Shown here in pieces: positions 18,241 to 26,956 of a DNA stretch of 64,000 bases (position 1 is the stretch's first letter; each line of letters begins with the position of its first letter). The notes beneath the pieces are model-generated. The model was not told the DNA's origin. It saw nothing but the letters and a program-made list of their open reading frames with translations, and did no database searches. The stretch lies in the NCBI RefSeq assembly GCF_032154225.1, contig NZ_JALDYF010000002.1, forward strand, positions 124,001-188,000, in the 5' to 3' direction. The position numbers were made by a program, and so were the translations under genes. This DNA is from Psychrobacillus sp032154225. Its GTDB lineage: Bacteria > Bacillota > Bacilli > Bacillales_A > Planococcaceae.

Positions 18241-18822
18241 TTGAAGAAGGATAAACCGAAATATAAGCAGATTATCGACGCCGCGATTGTTGTTATTGCT
18301 GAAAATGGCTATCATCAATCACAGGTTTCCAAAATTGCAAAGCAAGCAGGCGTTGCAGACGGAACGATCTATTTATATTTTAAAAACAAAGAAGATATTT
18401 TAATATCGGTATTTGAAGAAAAGATGGAAATGTTTGCGGATAATTTAAAGCCGATTGTTTTAGAAAACATATCTGCATCTGAAAAATTATTTAAAATGAT
18501 TAAAAATCATTTTACTGTGCTAGCAGATAACCACCATTTGGCTACTGTAACACAGTTAGAACTGCGCCAATCCAATCTAGCACTACGATTAAAAATTAAT
18601 GCCATCTTAAAAAATTATCTAATTTTACTCGATTCTATTATAAAAGAAGGAATTGAAAATGGAGAATTTGAAAAAACGATGGATATACGCTTAGCAAGAC
18701 AAATGGTTTTTGGTACAATTGATGAGACGACTACTACTTGGGTAATGAACGAGCATAAATATGATTTAGTTGATCTAACAAGTAAAGTACATCGTCTATT
18801 GTTAAATGGTGTAAAAGTTTAA
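18241..18822 (+). CDS. fadR: Fatty acid degradation repressor FadR (TetR family)
   Basis: TetR-family repressor of beta-oxidation genes, released by long-chain acyl-CoA. The N-terminal helix-turn-helix KYKQIIDAAIVVIAENGYHQ and the stretch KIAKQAGVADGTIYLYFKNK agree closely with Bacillus FadR, and 193 residues is the usual size. The TTG at 18241 is chosen because GGTGGTGA lies five bases upstream. An upstream ATG at 18199 overlaps the operator and would add 14 residues unlike the family. Confidence 0.92.
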   Translation: MKKDKPKYKQIIDAAIVVIAENGYHQSQVSKIAKQAGVADGTIYLYFKNKEDILISVFEEKMEMFADNLKPIVLENISASEKLFKMIKNHFTVLADNHHLATVTQLELRQSNLALRLKINAILKNYLILLDSIIKEGIENGEFEKTMDIRLARQMVFGTIDETTTTWVMNEHKYDLVDLTSKVHRLLLNGVKV

Positions 18823-18840
18823 CCAAGGGGGAGTGGGGAA

Positions 18841-19614
18841 ATGGAATTTCTGTCATGGAATATTGAAGATGGTGTAGCTACAGTAACACTAAATCGTCCA
18901 CCAGCAAACGCTTTGGCAAGAGGGGTTATATTAGAAGTCAATGAGTTATTAGATGCAGTGGAACATGATGATGCAGTTCGAGTAATCTTGCTAAAAGGAG
19001 AAGGAAGATTTTTCTCCGCAGGAGCAGATATAAAAGAATTTACCTCGATTACATCTGGAGCAGCATTCTCTGAGCTTGCTGCAAGTGGGCAAACAATTTT
19101 CGAAAGAGTGGAAACTTTCTCGAAACCCGTTATTGCTGCAATTCATGGTGCTGCACTTGGCGGAGGTCTTGAACTTGCGATGAGTTGTCATATCCGACTA
19201 GTTTCAGAAAATGCAAAGCTTGGGTTACCTGAATTACAACTAGGACTAATACCAGGGTTTGCTGGCACACAACGTTTACCCCGTTATGTAGGGTTTGCAA
19301 AAGCAGCAGAAATGTTGTTAACAAGTGATCCTATTAGTGGGAAAGAAGCGGCTCAGTTAGGACTTGCTAATCATGCTTATGCGGAAGAAGAATTATTTGA
19401 TCATGCCAAAAAGCTTGCAATCAAGATTGCTAAGAAAAGTCCAATTGCGGTTAAAAATGCATTAGAAATGCTTCAGTACGCTAAACCAGCTTCCTATCAT
19501 GAAGGTGTTAAAGCAGAAGCAAATGCTTTTGGAACTGTATTTGTTTCAGAGGATGCAAAAGAAGGTATTTCTGCATTTATTGAAAAAAGAGAACCAATAT
19601 TTAAAGGTAAATAA
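18841..19614 (+). CDS. fadB: Enoyl-CoA hydratase (beta-oxidation)
   Basis: Crotonase-fold enzyme of 257 residues that hydrates trans-2-enoyl-CoA. The oxyanion-hole segments are FFSAGADIKEF and ALGGGLELAMSCHIR; the two catalytic Glu positions are in ELQLGLIPGFAGTQRLPR and the preceding region. Third gene of the fatty-acid operon, 18 bases after fadR, with GGGGGAG-type ribosome site. The name follows Bacillus subtilis fadB at the same place. Confidence 0.92.
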   Translation: MEFLSWNIEDGVATVTLNRPPANALARGVILEVNELLDAVEHDDAVRVILLKGEGRFFSAGADIKEFTSITSGAAFSELAASGQTIFERVETFSKPVIAAIHGAALGGGLELAMSCHIRLVSENAKLGLPELQLGLIPGFAGTQRLPRYVGFAKAAEMLLTSDPISGKEAAQLGLANHAYAEEELFDHAKKLAIKIAKKSPIAVKNALEMLQYAKPASYHEGVKAEANAFGTVFVSEDAKEGISAFIEKREPIFKGK

Positions 19615-19639
19615 TATTTTACATTGGGAGGATATCTAA

Positions 19640-20413
19640 ATGAACATTTATGTATTAGTAAAACGTACATTTGATACAGAAGAGAAAATCGTAGTAAGCG
19701 GGGGTAAAATTCAAGAAGATGGTGCAGAATTCATCATTAATCCATACGATGAGTATGCAATAGAAGAGGCAATACAAGTTCGTGACGCACAAGGTGGAGA
19801 AGTAACAGTTCTCACGATGGGTGGAGAAGATGCTGAGAAGCAACTTCGAACTGCACTAGCAATGGGTGCAGATAAAGCGGTACTTATTAATATAGAAGAT
19901 GATGTAGAAGAGTTAGATCAGTTTACAGCCGCACATATTATCTCTGAGTACTTAAAAGATAAAAATCCGGATTTAATATTAGCAGGTAACGTAGCGATTG
20001 ATGGTGGATCCGGACAAGTTGGGCCACGAGTTGCTGAGAGCTTAGGCATTAACTATGTAACTACTATTACAAACTTAGAGATTGATGGAACTACAGTAAC
20101 AATTAAACGTGATGTTGAAGGAGATACAGAAGTATTAGAAACTTCATTGCCATTATTGGTTACTGCTCAGCAAGGTCTAAATGAACCACGCTATCCATCT
20201 CTTCCAGGGATTATGAAGGCAAAGAAAAAGCCTTTAGAAGAAGTTGAATTAGATGATTTAGATATAGATGAAGATGATGTAGAAGCAAAAACAGAAACAA
20301 TCGAAATTTATTTACCTCCTAAAAAGGAAGCTGGAAAAGTATTAGAAGGCGAACTAGCTGACCAAGTGAAAGAGTTAGTTCATTTACTTCATTCGGAAGC
20401 AAAAGTTATTTAA
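19640..20413 (+). CDS. etfB: Electron transfer flavoprotein beta subunit
   Basis: Small subunit of the flavoprotein that takes electrons from acyl-CoA dehydrogenases. The 257 residues start MNIYVLVKRTFDTEEKI; the AMP-binding region (VTVLTMGGEDAEKQLRTALA, MGADKAVLI) and the signature VAESLGINYVTTITNLEIDG are clear. Operon with etfA 44 bases downstream. Confidence 0.95.
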   Translation: MNIYVLVKRTFDTEEKIVVSGGKIQEDGAEFIINPYDEYAIEEAIQVRDAQGGEVTVLTMGGEDAEKQLRTALAMGADKAVLINIEDDVEELDQFTAAHIISEYLKDKNPDLILAGNVAIDGGSGQVGPRVAESLGINYVTTITNLEIDGTTVTIKRDVEGDTEVLETSLPLLVTAQQGLNEPRYPSLPGIMKAKKKPLEEVELDDLDIDEDDVEAKTETIEIYLPPKKEAGKVLEGELADQVKELVHLLHSEAKVI

Positions 20414-20457
20414 CTTCATTCAATCCAAGTTAACATTCAAATTAGGGGGAATAAATC

Positions 20458-21435
20458 ATGTCTAAAAAAGTATTAGTTTTAGGAGAAGCACGTGAAGGTG
20501 CTCTACGAAACGTATCATATGAAGCAATCGCTGCTGCAAAAACGATCTCTGGTGGCGGGGAAGTAGTTAGTGTGTTATTAGGGGATGCTGTAAAAGATAT
20601 CGCTGGAGAATTAGTGAAATTTGGTGCGGATCGAGTAATTACAGTAGAACATCCACATTTGAAACAATATACATCAGATGGATACGGTCAAGCGATTCTT
20701 GCGGTAATCGAACAAGAAAACCCACAAGCAATTGTATTTGGACATACAGCACTTGGAAAAGATTTATCGCCAAAAATTGCAAGTAAATTGCAAATTGGGT
20801 TAGTATCAGATGTTACGGCTATTGAAGGAGAAGGCGATGCAGCTGTTTACATTCGCCCGATCTATTCTGGTAAAGCATTTGAAAAAGTAAAAGTGAAAGA
20901 CGGAATTGAATTTATTACGATTCGTCCAAATAATATTGCTCCACTTGCAAAAGATGACAGCAAAACTGGTGATGTTTCATCGTTATCTGTAGATATTACA
21001 AACCTTCGTACAATTATTAAAGAAGTAGTTCGTAAATCTGCAGAAGGCGTAGATTTATCTGAAGCGAAAGTTGTTATTGCTGGTGGTCGTGGCGTGAAGA
21101 GTGAAGAAGGATTTGCACCTTTAAAAGAACTTGCTGATTTACTTGGAGGCGCAGTTGGTGCTTCTCGTGGAGCATGTGACGCAGACTACTGTGATTATTC
21201 TTTACAAATTGGGCAAACAGGTAAAGTAGTAACACCAGATCTTTATATCGCTGCTGGTATTTCGGGCGCGATTCAACATTTAGCTGGTATGTCTAACTCG
21301 AAAATTATTGTAGCGATCAATAAAGATCCAGAAGCAAATATTTTCAAAGTAGCTGATTACGGTATTGTTGGAGATTTATTCGAAGTAATTCCAATGCTTA
21401 CAGAAGAGTTTAAAAAACTTAAAGTAAACGCTTAA
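20458..21435 (+). CDS. etfA: Electron transfer flavoprotein alpha subunit
   Basis: Large FAD-binding subunit of the electron transfer flavoprotein, 325 residues. The N-terminal domain (MSKKVLVLGEAREGALRNVS) resembles the beta subunit. The C-terminal FAD domain shows VVIAGGRGVKSEEGF, GAVGASRGACDADYCDY, IGQTGKVVTPDLYIAAGISGAIQH and INKDPEANIFKVADYGIVGD. Ends the fatty-acid operon at a terminator. Confidence 0.96.
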   Translation: MSKKVLVLGEAREGALRNVSYEAIAAAKTISGGGEVVSVLLGDAVKDIAGELVKFGADRVITVEHPHLKQYTSDGYGQAILAVIEQENPQAIVFGHTALGKDLSPKIASKLQIGLVSDVTAIEGEGDAAVYIRPIYSGKAFEKVKVKDGIEFITIRPNNIAPLAKDDSKTGDVSSLSVDITNLRTIIKEVVRKSAEGVDLSEAKVVIAGGRGVKSEEGFAPLKELADLLGGAVGASRGACDADYCDYSLQIGQTGKVVTPDLYIAAGISGAIQHLAGMSNSKIIVAINKDPEANIFKVADYGIVGDLFEVIPMLTEEFKKLKVNA

Positions 21436-21442
21436 TAATGTG

Positions 21443-21475
21443 CTCGATTCTTTCAGGAGAATCGAGCTTTATTTT
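21443..21475 (+). terminator. Terminator after etfA
   Basis: CTCGATTCT ... AGAATCGAG, a 9-bp stem with a 6-base loop and a T-rich tail. Confidence 0.88.
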
Positions 21476-21512
21476 ATTGTGAGCTAAATGGTAGATGTAG
21501 CTATTTTAGTCT

Positions 21513-21520
21513 GATATAAT
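21513..21520 (+). promoter_or_regulatory. Extended -10 promoter of trxA
   Basis: TGATATAAT (an extended -10 with TATAAT at 21515-21520) lies 33 bases before the trxA ATG. No good -35 is seen, as is usual with extended -10 promoters. Confidence 0.5.
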
Positions 21521-21552
21521 AAATTTATTGTTGTACGAAGGAGGAATTTTTA

Positions 21553-21867
21553 ATGGCAATTGTTCATGGAACAGACCAAAGCTTTTCACAAGAAATAGAA
21601 GAAGGATTAGTATTAGTAGATTTTTGGGCAACGTGGTGCGGGCCTTGTAAAATGATCGCTCCTGTACTAGAAGAACTTGACGCTGAAATGAGCGATAAAG
21701 TGAAAATCGTTAAAGTAGATGTAGATGAAAACCAAGCGACTGCAAGTCAATTCGGTATTATGTCTATCCCAACTTTACTATTATTTAAAGATGGTCAACC
21801 GGTTGATAAAGCTGTTGGTTACCAACCAAAAGAAGCATTAGTTCAATTAGTAGAAAAAAACGCATAA
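21553..21867 (+). CDS. trxA: Thioredoxin
   Basis: Cytosolic dithiol reductase of 104 residues with the redox site WATWCGPCKM, VKVDVDENQATASQFGIMSIPTLLLF and the cis-Pro loop. AAGGAGGAA ribosome site. Single gene between its own promoter and terminator, upstream of uvrC as in Bacillus subtilis. Confidence 0.97.
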   Translation: MAIVHGTDQSFSQEIEEGLVLVDFWATWCGPCKMIAPVLEELDAEMSDKVKIVKVDVDENQATASQFGIMSIPTLLLFKDGQPVDKAVGYQPKEALVQLVEKNA

Positions 21868-21873
21868 TCGAAA

Positions 21874-21906
21874 GCCGGGTCCTCTAAGGGGGATCCGGTT
21901 TTTTGA
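21874..21906 (+). terminator. Terminator after trxA
   Basis: CCGGGTCC and GGATCCGG pair in a stem of 8 bp with a G-T pair, followed by TTTTTT. Confidence 0.85.
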
Positions 21907-21913
21907 ATAAGTT

Positions 21914-22405
21914 TTATGAAAATCTACCATGAACACCGGGTTTAGGTTACTAGGGAAGAAAGTTACATAAATAGATGGAGTGGATTCCGTTACAAGCGGA
22001 CGCTTTCCGCGGGCACGGCTTCAATCTCCTCGTCGCTGCGCTCCTGCGGGGCTTTCAGTTCGTGCTGTTCCCGCTGGAGTCGCCGCTTTTCACTACATCC
22101 ATCCAGTTTATGAGCATGAATTCATTTTCTTTCTATTTTATCTCTTTCATGTAAGATGAAGAAAAAAGTTCATCCGCACTTATAGTTAGAAATAGATTGA
22201 CGATTATCGTATGAAGTAAATTTGTCATCTACTTCTCCACTTTATGTCCAAATGTAGAAGTGACTCTTTCTAAAAATGTACAAAGAGTACAGAATGTCAC
22301 TTGCTTCTTCTATTTCTAAATGTATTTAATAATTTGGCACCGAAGTGAGCGGAAGACGAACATTTGCCATACGATAATCGACGAAAAAGCAAGATTAGCA
22401 TAAAA
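21914..22405 (+). repeat. Long intergenic repeat, copy 1
   Basis: About 490 bp that align along their whole length with 30217-30772. Shared marks are CATGAACACCGGGTTTA near the left end, the GC-rich core with AAGCGGACGCTTTCCGCGGG and CCCGCTGGAGTCGCCGCTTTT, and GAACATTTGCCATACGATAA near the right end. The core resembles a repeat found in many Bacillaceae genomes. No gene is encoded, and the local GC content is well above the surroundings. Function unknown. Confidence 0.8.
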
Positions 22406-22444
22406 AAATATATATATTAAAGGGGAGATAGCGTATGTCATTAG

Positions 22445-22684
22445 CAAATTACACTGTGGTCTCGAGTGGATGATGGAAAACTAACAAAAGTGCGTGAGTT
22501 AAAAGCTGGAGATGAGTTCCGAGTTTACCGTTATATTGACCAAGACAGAGGATTATATGGAGTGGGTTCTGGAATGTTTGTTCAAAAGGACTCTACTAAA
22601 ATAGTGTACGAAACTCCTTCTAAAAAGAACTTGCGTTTGATCAAAATCATGCATGGGGAGGAATATGGTTTGACGAACCAATAA
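22445..22684 (+). pseudogene. Fragment of a secreted-protein domain also found at 42743
   Basis: From GTG 22466 the frame reads MDDGKLTKVRELKAGDEFRV, then RGLYGVGSGMFVQKD and YETPSKKNLRLIK. This matches residues 60-115 of the island's secreted protein (LKKGEEFRVYSYKS, GGLYGVGGGSFIQKN, YETPSKSKLALLK). The signal peptide is missing: an in-frame TAG lies at 22442, and the residues before the GTG only partly align (QITLWSRV). It ends at TAA soon after the domain. A leftover of a once longer gene, or an N-terminally deleted copy. Confidence 0.65.
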
Positions 22685-22835
22685 GTTTGAATAATTTCTA
22701 ATTTATCGTGGAAAACTCCATTTGATTGTTTTATTTGTGCAGGGAAATCTTTGAGATGTACAATGTCTCAAAGATTTTTGCTGTTTAGTGGATATCAGAA
22801 GTCCATTAAGGTAAATTTAATATAGGTGATGAATA

Positions 22836-24611
22836 ATGAATAATTTAATTCAACAAAAATGTGAGATCTTACCTGAACAACCTGGCTGTTATTTAATGAA
22901 AGACAGGCAAGGGACGATTATATATGTTGGGAAAGCAAAAATATTAAAAAATAGAGTTCGCTCTTATTTTACTGGCTCGCATGATGGCAAAACACAAAGA
23001 CTTGTACAAGAAATAGTAGACTTTGAATACATCGTGACATCGTCCGATTTAGAAGCGCTTATCTTAGAGCTAAATCTTATTAAAAAGCATGATCCAAAAT
23101 ATAATATTATGCTGAAGGACGACAAAACGTATCCATATATTAAAATTACGAATGAAAAAAATCCAAGATTAATCACAACTAGACAAGTAAAGAAAGACAA
23201 AGGGAAATACTTTGGCCCATACCCGAATGTTCATGCAGCAAATGAAACAAAAAAGCTATTAGACCGACTCTACCCTTTACGAAAATGTGTGAAGTTACCC
23301 GATCGTGTTTGCTTATATTATCATTTGGGTCAATGTCTTGCTCCGTGTATTAAGCCAGTAGAAGAAACAACATACAAAGAAATGATCCAAGAAATTACAA
23401 GCTTCTTAAACGGCGGATATACGCATGTAAAAAAAGAATTAATGGAGAAAATGCTTGAAGCAGCTGAAAGTTTAGAGTTTGAGCGTGCGAAAGAGTATCG
23501 GGATCAAATTACACATATTGAAATGGTCATGGAAAAACAGAAAATAACGATGAGTGATCATACCAATCGAGATATATTTGGTTATACAGTCGACAAAGGA
23601 TGGATGTGTGTACAAGTGTTTTTTGTGCGCCAAGGTAAATTGATTGAAAGGGATGTTTCTTTATTTCCATTGTACCGAGATCCCGAAGAAGAGTTTTTAA
23701 CGTATTTAGGTCAATTTTATTCGAAACTGGAGCATATTAAACCGAATGAAATACTAGTTCCGAATGACGTTGATAGTGAATTAGCGGCAGAACTTTTACA
23801 AGTGAAGGTGCTTATTCCGCAAAAAGGAATGAAAAAAGAATTAGTAGAGCTAGCCAAGAAAAATGCTAGTTTAGCATTAAGTGAAAAATTTCATCTGCTC
23901 GAAAGACAAGAGGAACGAACGATTGGAGCGGTAGATGAGCTTGGACAGCTTATGGGGATAGCTACGCCTAATCGAATAGAGGCTTTCGATAACTCTCATA
24001 TTCATGGAACAGATGCGGTATCTGCCATGGTTGTATTTGTTGATGGTCGCGCGTATAAAAAAGATTATCGAAAATATAAAACAAAAACAGCTGCGAAGCA
24101 TGATGATTATGGTGCGATGCGAGAAGTAGTGCGCAGAAGGTATATTCGTGTATTAAAAGATCAATTGCCACTTCCGGATTTAATCGTTATTGATGGAGGA
24201 AAAGGGCAAGTTGAAGCGGCTAGAGAAATAATTGAAGACGAATTAGGATTATCTATACCAATTGCTGGGCTTGCAAAGGACGGTAAGCATCAAACTTCAC
24301 AACTTTTGTATGGTGATCCAATTAATATAATTCCGATGAAAAGAACGAGTGAAGCATTTTATTTATTGCAGCGTATTCAAGATGAAGTGCATCGTTTTGC
24401 TATTACATTTCATCGTCAGCAACGTGGAAAGCATACGATTTCATCTTCCCTTGACGGTATAGAGGGCATTGGAACAAAACGTAAAAATATGCTGTTAAAG
24501 CATTTTGGTTCATTGAAAAAAATGCAAGAGGCAACGAAAGAACAGTATATGGAAGCGGGGCTATCGGCAAAGTTAGCAGACGTTATGCTGGAGCATTTTC
24601 AAAAAAAGTAA
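22836..24611 (+). CDS. uvrC: Excinuclease ABC subunit C
   Basis: Makes both incisions in nucleotide excision repair together with UvrB. Of 591 residues: GIY-YIG nuclease (about 12-95; GCYLMKDRQG, IIYVGKAKILKNRV), a Cys cluster (RVCLYYHLGQCLAPCIKP), the UVR domain that binds UvrB (about 200-235), the RNase H-like 5' nuclease (EAFDNSHIHGTDAVSAMVVF, LIVIDGGKGQV) and helix-hairpin-helix repeats at the end (IEGIGTKRKNMLLKHFG). Normal length. Between trxA and lysC as in Bacillus. Confidence 0.97.
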   Translation: MNNLIQQKCEILPEQPGCYLMKDRQGTIIYVGKAKILKNRVRSYFTGSHDGKTQRLVQEIVDFEYIVTSSDLEALILELNLIKKHDPKYNIMLKDDKTYPYIKITNEKNPRLITTRQVKKDKGKYFGPYPNVHAANETKKLLDRLYPLRKCVKLPDRVCLYYHLGQCLAPCIKPVEETTYKEMIQEITSFLNGGYTHVKKELMEKMLEAAESLEFERAKEYRDQITHIEMVMEKQKITMSDHTNRDIFGYTVDKGWMCVQVFFVRQGKLIERDVSLFPLYRDPEEEFLTYLGQFYSKLEHIKPNEILVPNDVDSELAAELLQVKVLIPQKGMKKELVELAKKNASLALSEKFHLLERQEERTIGAVDELGQLMGIATPNRIEAFDNSHIHGTDAVSAMVVFVDGRAYKKDYRKYKTKTAAKHDDYGAMREVVRRRYIRVLKDQLPLPDLIVIDGGKGQVEAAREIIEDELGLSIPIAGLAKDGKHQTSQLLYGDPINIIPMKRTSEAFYLLQRIQDEVHRFAITFHRQQRGKHTISSSLDGIEGIGTKRKNMLLKHFGSLKKMQEATKEQYMEAGLSAKLADVMLEHFQKK

Positions 24612-24667
24612 TTGTTTTCTAATAATACGTATGATATGGTTATAACAATTTAATATTCACTTTCAAA

Positions 24668-24911
24668 GTGAAGATAGAGGTGCGAATAGACAATAGTACT
24701 CAACAGGAGGATGAAAAGATCTTGTAATTGTTGAGGAAAGGGGTGTTCGCCGAAATATAGAAAAGCTTTTCCTTTTCTATGTTGGTTCTGCATTTAATAG
24801 ATGTAGAATTGTCAGAATTACGATATTCTGGAGGGCTATCTCAAATGGACAATTCTTTTGACCGTATATGAGACAATGCTTTTCACAATATGTGAAAGGC
24901 ATTTTTTTTAG
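24668..24911 (+). promoter_or_regulatory. Lysine riboswitch (L-box) with terminator, controls lysC
   Basis: The leader of lysC carries the conserved L-box blocks: GATAGAGGTGCGAATAG, AGTACTC, GAGGAAAGGGGTGTTCGCCG, GTTGGTTCTG, TTGTCAGAA and GGAGGGCTATC. The outer GATAG/CTATC pairing closes stem P1. It is followed by the terminator hairpin ATGCTTTTCAC ... GTGAAAGGCAT with a run of T (24876-24911). In known cases bound lysine favours the terminator and shuts off aspartokinase. Confidence 0.92.
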
Positions 24912-24939
24912 CTTGCCGAAGAAAAGGGAGAAGATGTTC

Positions 24940-26157
24940 ATGAGTAAGATAGTGATGAAGTTTGGTGGTAGTTCGGTTGCCACTACAGAAAAAATTCAAC
25001 ATATTGCAACGCGCATAAATCATGAAAAAGTAAATGGAAATGACGTGGTAGTAGTCGTGTCGGCAATGGGAAAAACGACGGACAATCTTTTAGGGTTAGC
25101 GATGGAGCTATCAGAAAATCCAACCAAACGTGAAATGGATACCCTTCTTTCAACAGGAGAACAAATCACAATGGCTTTGCTCGCAATTCAATTGAACGAA
25201 ATAGGCTTTGATACTGTTTCGCTTACAGGTTGGCAAGCAAATTTACAAACAGATAATGTACATAGAAATGCAAGAATCGAAAATCTAGATGCAACGAGGA
25301 TCTTGGATTTATTAGCTGAAAATAAAATTGTTGTAGTTGCAGGCTTCCAAGGAGTTTCAGGTGAAGGAGATATTACCACTTTAGGTAGAGGTGGGTCTGA
25401 TACGACTGCTGTTGCAATAGCGGCGGCAATTGAAGCGGATATTTGTGATATTTACACCGATGTGGACGGTATTTATACGTCCGATCCTCGATTTGTGCAG
25501 AACGCGCGTAAGTTGGAACAATTGGAATATGATGAAATGCTGGAGCTTGCTAATCTGGGGGCAGGAGTATTGCATCCAAGAGCAGTCGAGTTTGCTAAAA
25601 ATTATAAAATACCTTTACGAGTACGCTCAAGTTATAACGAAGATGTAGGAACAATATTAAAGGAGGAAGTCGATGTGGAAAATAATTTAGTAGTGCGTGG
25701 GGTTGCTTTTGAAGCAGATATCGTTCGGTTAACAATAGAATATGAAGTTCCATTTAATGGTTCACTTGCTTCGATTTTTACTACGCTAGCGGCAAATCAT
25801 ATTAATGTAGACATTATTGTTCAGTCGATTGTAGATGGTAAAAAACCAACTGTTTCATTTTCGATTAAAAAGGAATCACTTGCTGAAGCAATTACAGTTT
25901 TAGAGTCAAATAAAGAAGCGCTTGGCTTTATATTTGCAGATTTTGAAGTAGGGCTAGCAAAAGTATCGATTGTAGGCTCTGGTATGGTGTCCAATCCTGG
26001 AGTAGCTGCGCAAATGTTTGATCGTTTAAGAAAAGAAAATATTCCAGTGAAAATGGTTAGTACTTCAGAGATAAAAGTTTCTGTTGTTGTTCCTCAAAAT
26101 GACATGATTCCCGCAGCTAATGCGTTGCATGATGAATTTGACTTAGCACTTGTTTAA
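24940..26157 (+). CDS. lysC: Aspartokinase II (lysine-sensitive)
   Basis: Phosphorylates aspartate, the first step to lysine, threonine and methionine. Of 405 residues: kinase domain starting MSKIVMKFGGSSVAT, with TTLGRGGSDTTAVAIA and the aspartate-binding region, then two ACT domains that bind lysine (about 260-405). ATG 24940 is preferred over ATG 24934 because AAGGGAG is nine bases from the former and only three from the latter. An internal start for a separate beta subunit is present. Transcription is controlled by the L-box upstream. Confidence 0.95.
   Translation: MSKIVMKFGGSSVATTEKIQHIATRINHEKVNGNDVVVVVSAMGKTTDNLLGLAMELSENPTKREMDTLLSTGEQITMALLAIQLNEIGFDTVSLTGWQANLQTDNVHRNARIENLDATRILDLLAENKIVVVAGFQGVSGEGDITTLGRGGSDTTAVAIAAAIEADICDIYTDVDGIYTSDPRFVQNARKLEQLEYDEMLELANLGAGVLHPRAVEFAKNYKIPLRVRSSYNEDVGTILKEEVDVENNLVVRGVAFEADIVRLTIEYEVPFNGSLASIFTTLAANHINVDIIVQSIVDGKKPTVSFSIKKESLAEAITVLESNKEALGFIFADFEVGLAKVSIVGSGMVSNPGVAAQMFDRLRKENIPVKMVSTSEIKVSVVVPQNDMIPAANALHDEFDLALV
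25675..26157 (+). CDS. lysC: Aspartokinase II beta subunit, internal start within lysC
   Basis: In Bacillus subtilis lysC yields a full-length alpha and a shorter beta subunit from an in-frame internal start at MEQNLIVRGIAFE. The same place here is a GTG (25675-25677, in frame) reading (M)ENNLVVRGVAFE, with a strong AAAGGAGG eight bases before it. The 160-residue product would be the two ACT domains. The ribosome site is far better than chance inside a coding region. Confidence 0.75.
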   Translation: MENNLVVRGVAFEADIVRLTIEYEVPFNGSLASIFTTLAANHINVDIIVQSIVDGKKPTVSFSIKKESLAEAITVLESNKEALGFIFADFEVGLAKVSIVGSGMVSNPGVAAQMFDRLRKENIPVKMVSTSEIKVSVVVPQNDMIPAANALHDEFDLALV

Positions 26158-26238
26158 GTGAAAAATGGAATCGGTCGAATAGTAACCAGAATCGATCGAT
26201 CGCGTCGACTTGAAATAGTGTGTCTTGTAAAAGAAAAA

Positions 26239-26276
26239 GCAATGTACGACTATTTACGTCGTACATTGCTTATTTT
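26239..26276. terminator. Bidirectional terminator between lysC and yslB
   Basis: A perfect 12-bp stem GCAATGTACGAC ... GTCGTACATTGC with a 7-base loop lies between convergent genes, with T/A-rich sequence on both sides. Confidence 0.88.
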
Positions 26277-26680
26277 ATTGACTTCAAGTCCCATTTGATT
26301 TGGAAATGGACGACTCCATTTTTTTTCACTTGTTCATCGTAGCATTCCGTTAAAAAACCACCGACTTTTTGCTGCTGTTCTGCAAGAAAGCCAGCCTCTA
26401 ATCGATGACTTCTACTAGCTCCACTGCTAGGCAAATTAACTGTTTGCAATGAATAAAAAGCAGAATCCTTTGTCGTCTTATCTAATACTAAACTACCCCA
26501 GCCGGCTTCTGAGAAAAAAGAAGAAGCTTCATCCATTGAATAGAGAGGAAATTTACGAGCTAGTTCTTTACCAGCCCAATATAAAATATCTTTTTCATGT
26601 TTTCCAAGAATAGAAGTAAGCACGTGATCTCTAATTAGTTCATATCCAAAGGAAGTTACATGTGAATGGTCTTTTTCATC
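26270..26680 (-). CDS. yslB: YslB-like protein (DUF2507)
   Basis: A 136-residue DUF2507 protein: SFGYELIRDHVLTSILGKH, ILYWAGKELARKFPL and an AGWGSL stretch that are typical, with FLTECYDEQVKKN near the end. It sits between lysC and sdhC in opposite orientation, the yslB position in Bacillus subtilis. TTG at 26680 is chosen because AGAAGGG lies seven bases upstream. Function unknown; the fold is related to the V4R ligand-binding family. Confidence 0.85.
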   Translation of the reverse strand, partial: DEKDHSHVTSFGYELIRDHVLTSILGKHEKDILYWAGKELARKFPLYSMDEASSFFSEAGWGSLVLDKTTKDSAFYSLQTVNLPSSGASRSHRLEAGFLAEQQQKVGGFLTECYDEQVKKNGVVHFQIKWDLKSIK

Positions 26681-26816
26681 CAAGTAGCAACCCTTCTTTC
26701 TAAATGTAATCACCCTATTTTAGCATAAAAAGACTTTTCAGTATAAGGATAGATTGTGAAATAATCAGCAAATCATTATACAAAAGTGAAAGATTTGGGA
26801 AAAACCTTTAGATGCC

Positions 26817-26845
26817 TTGACGCTCTAAAATGATGAGAGTACAAT
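26817..26845 (+). promoter_or_regulatory. Sigma-A promoter of the sdhCAB operon
   Basis: TTGACG, 17-base spacer, TACAAT. The predicted start near 26852 leaves an untranslated leader of about 105 bases before sdhC. No clear regulatory hairpin was seen in it. Confidence 0.7.
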
Positions 26846-26956
26846 GGATATGTCATAAATTCGTAACATGATGATGTGAACAGAATATGAACTCTATTAT
26901 TTTTCTGAAATAGTAAATCTATTCTGAACATTGTAAATCTGAGGGGGGTAACTATT

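Noticed and set aside
22433..22471. ATG 22435 as the start of the domain fragment at 22466
   Set aside because: It has a good ribosome site but is in another frame and reaches a stop after 12 codons.
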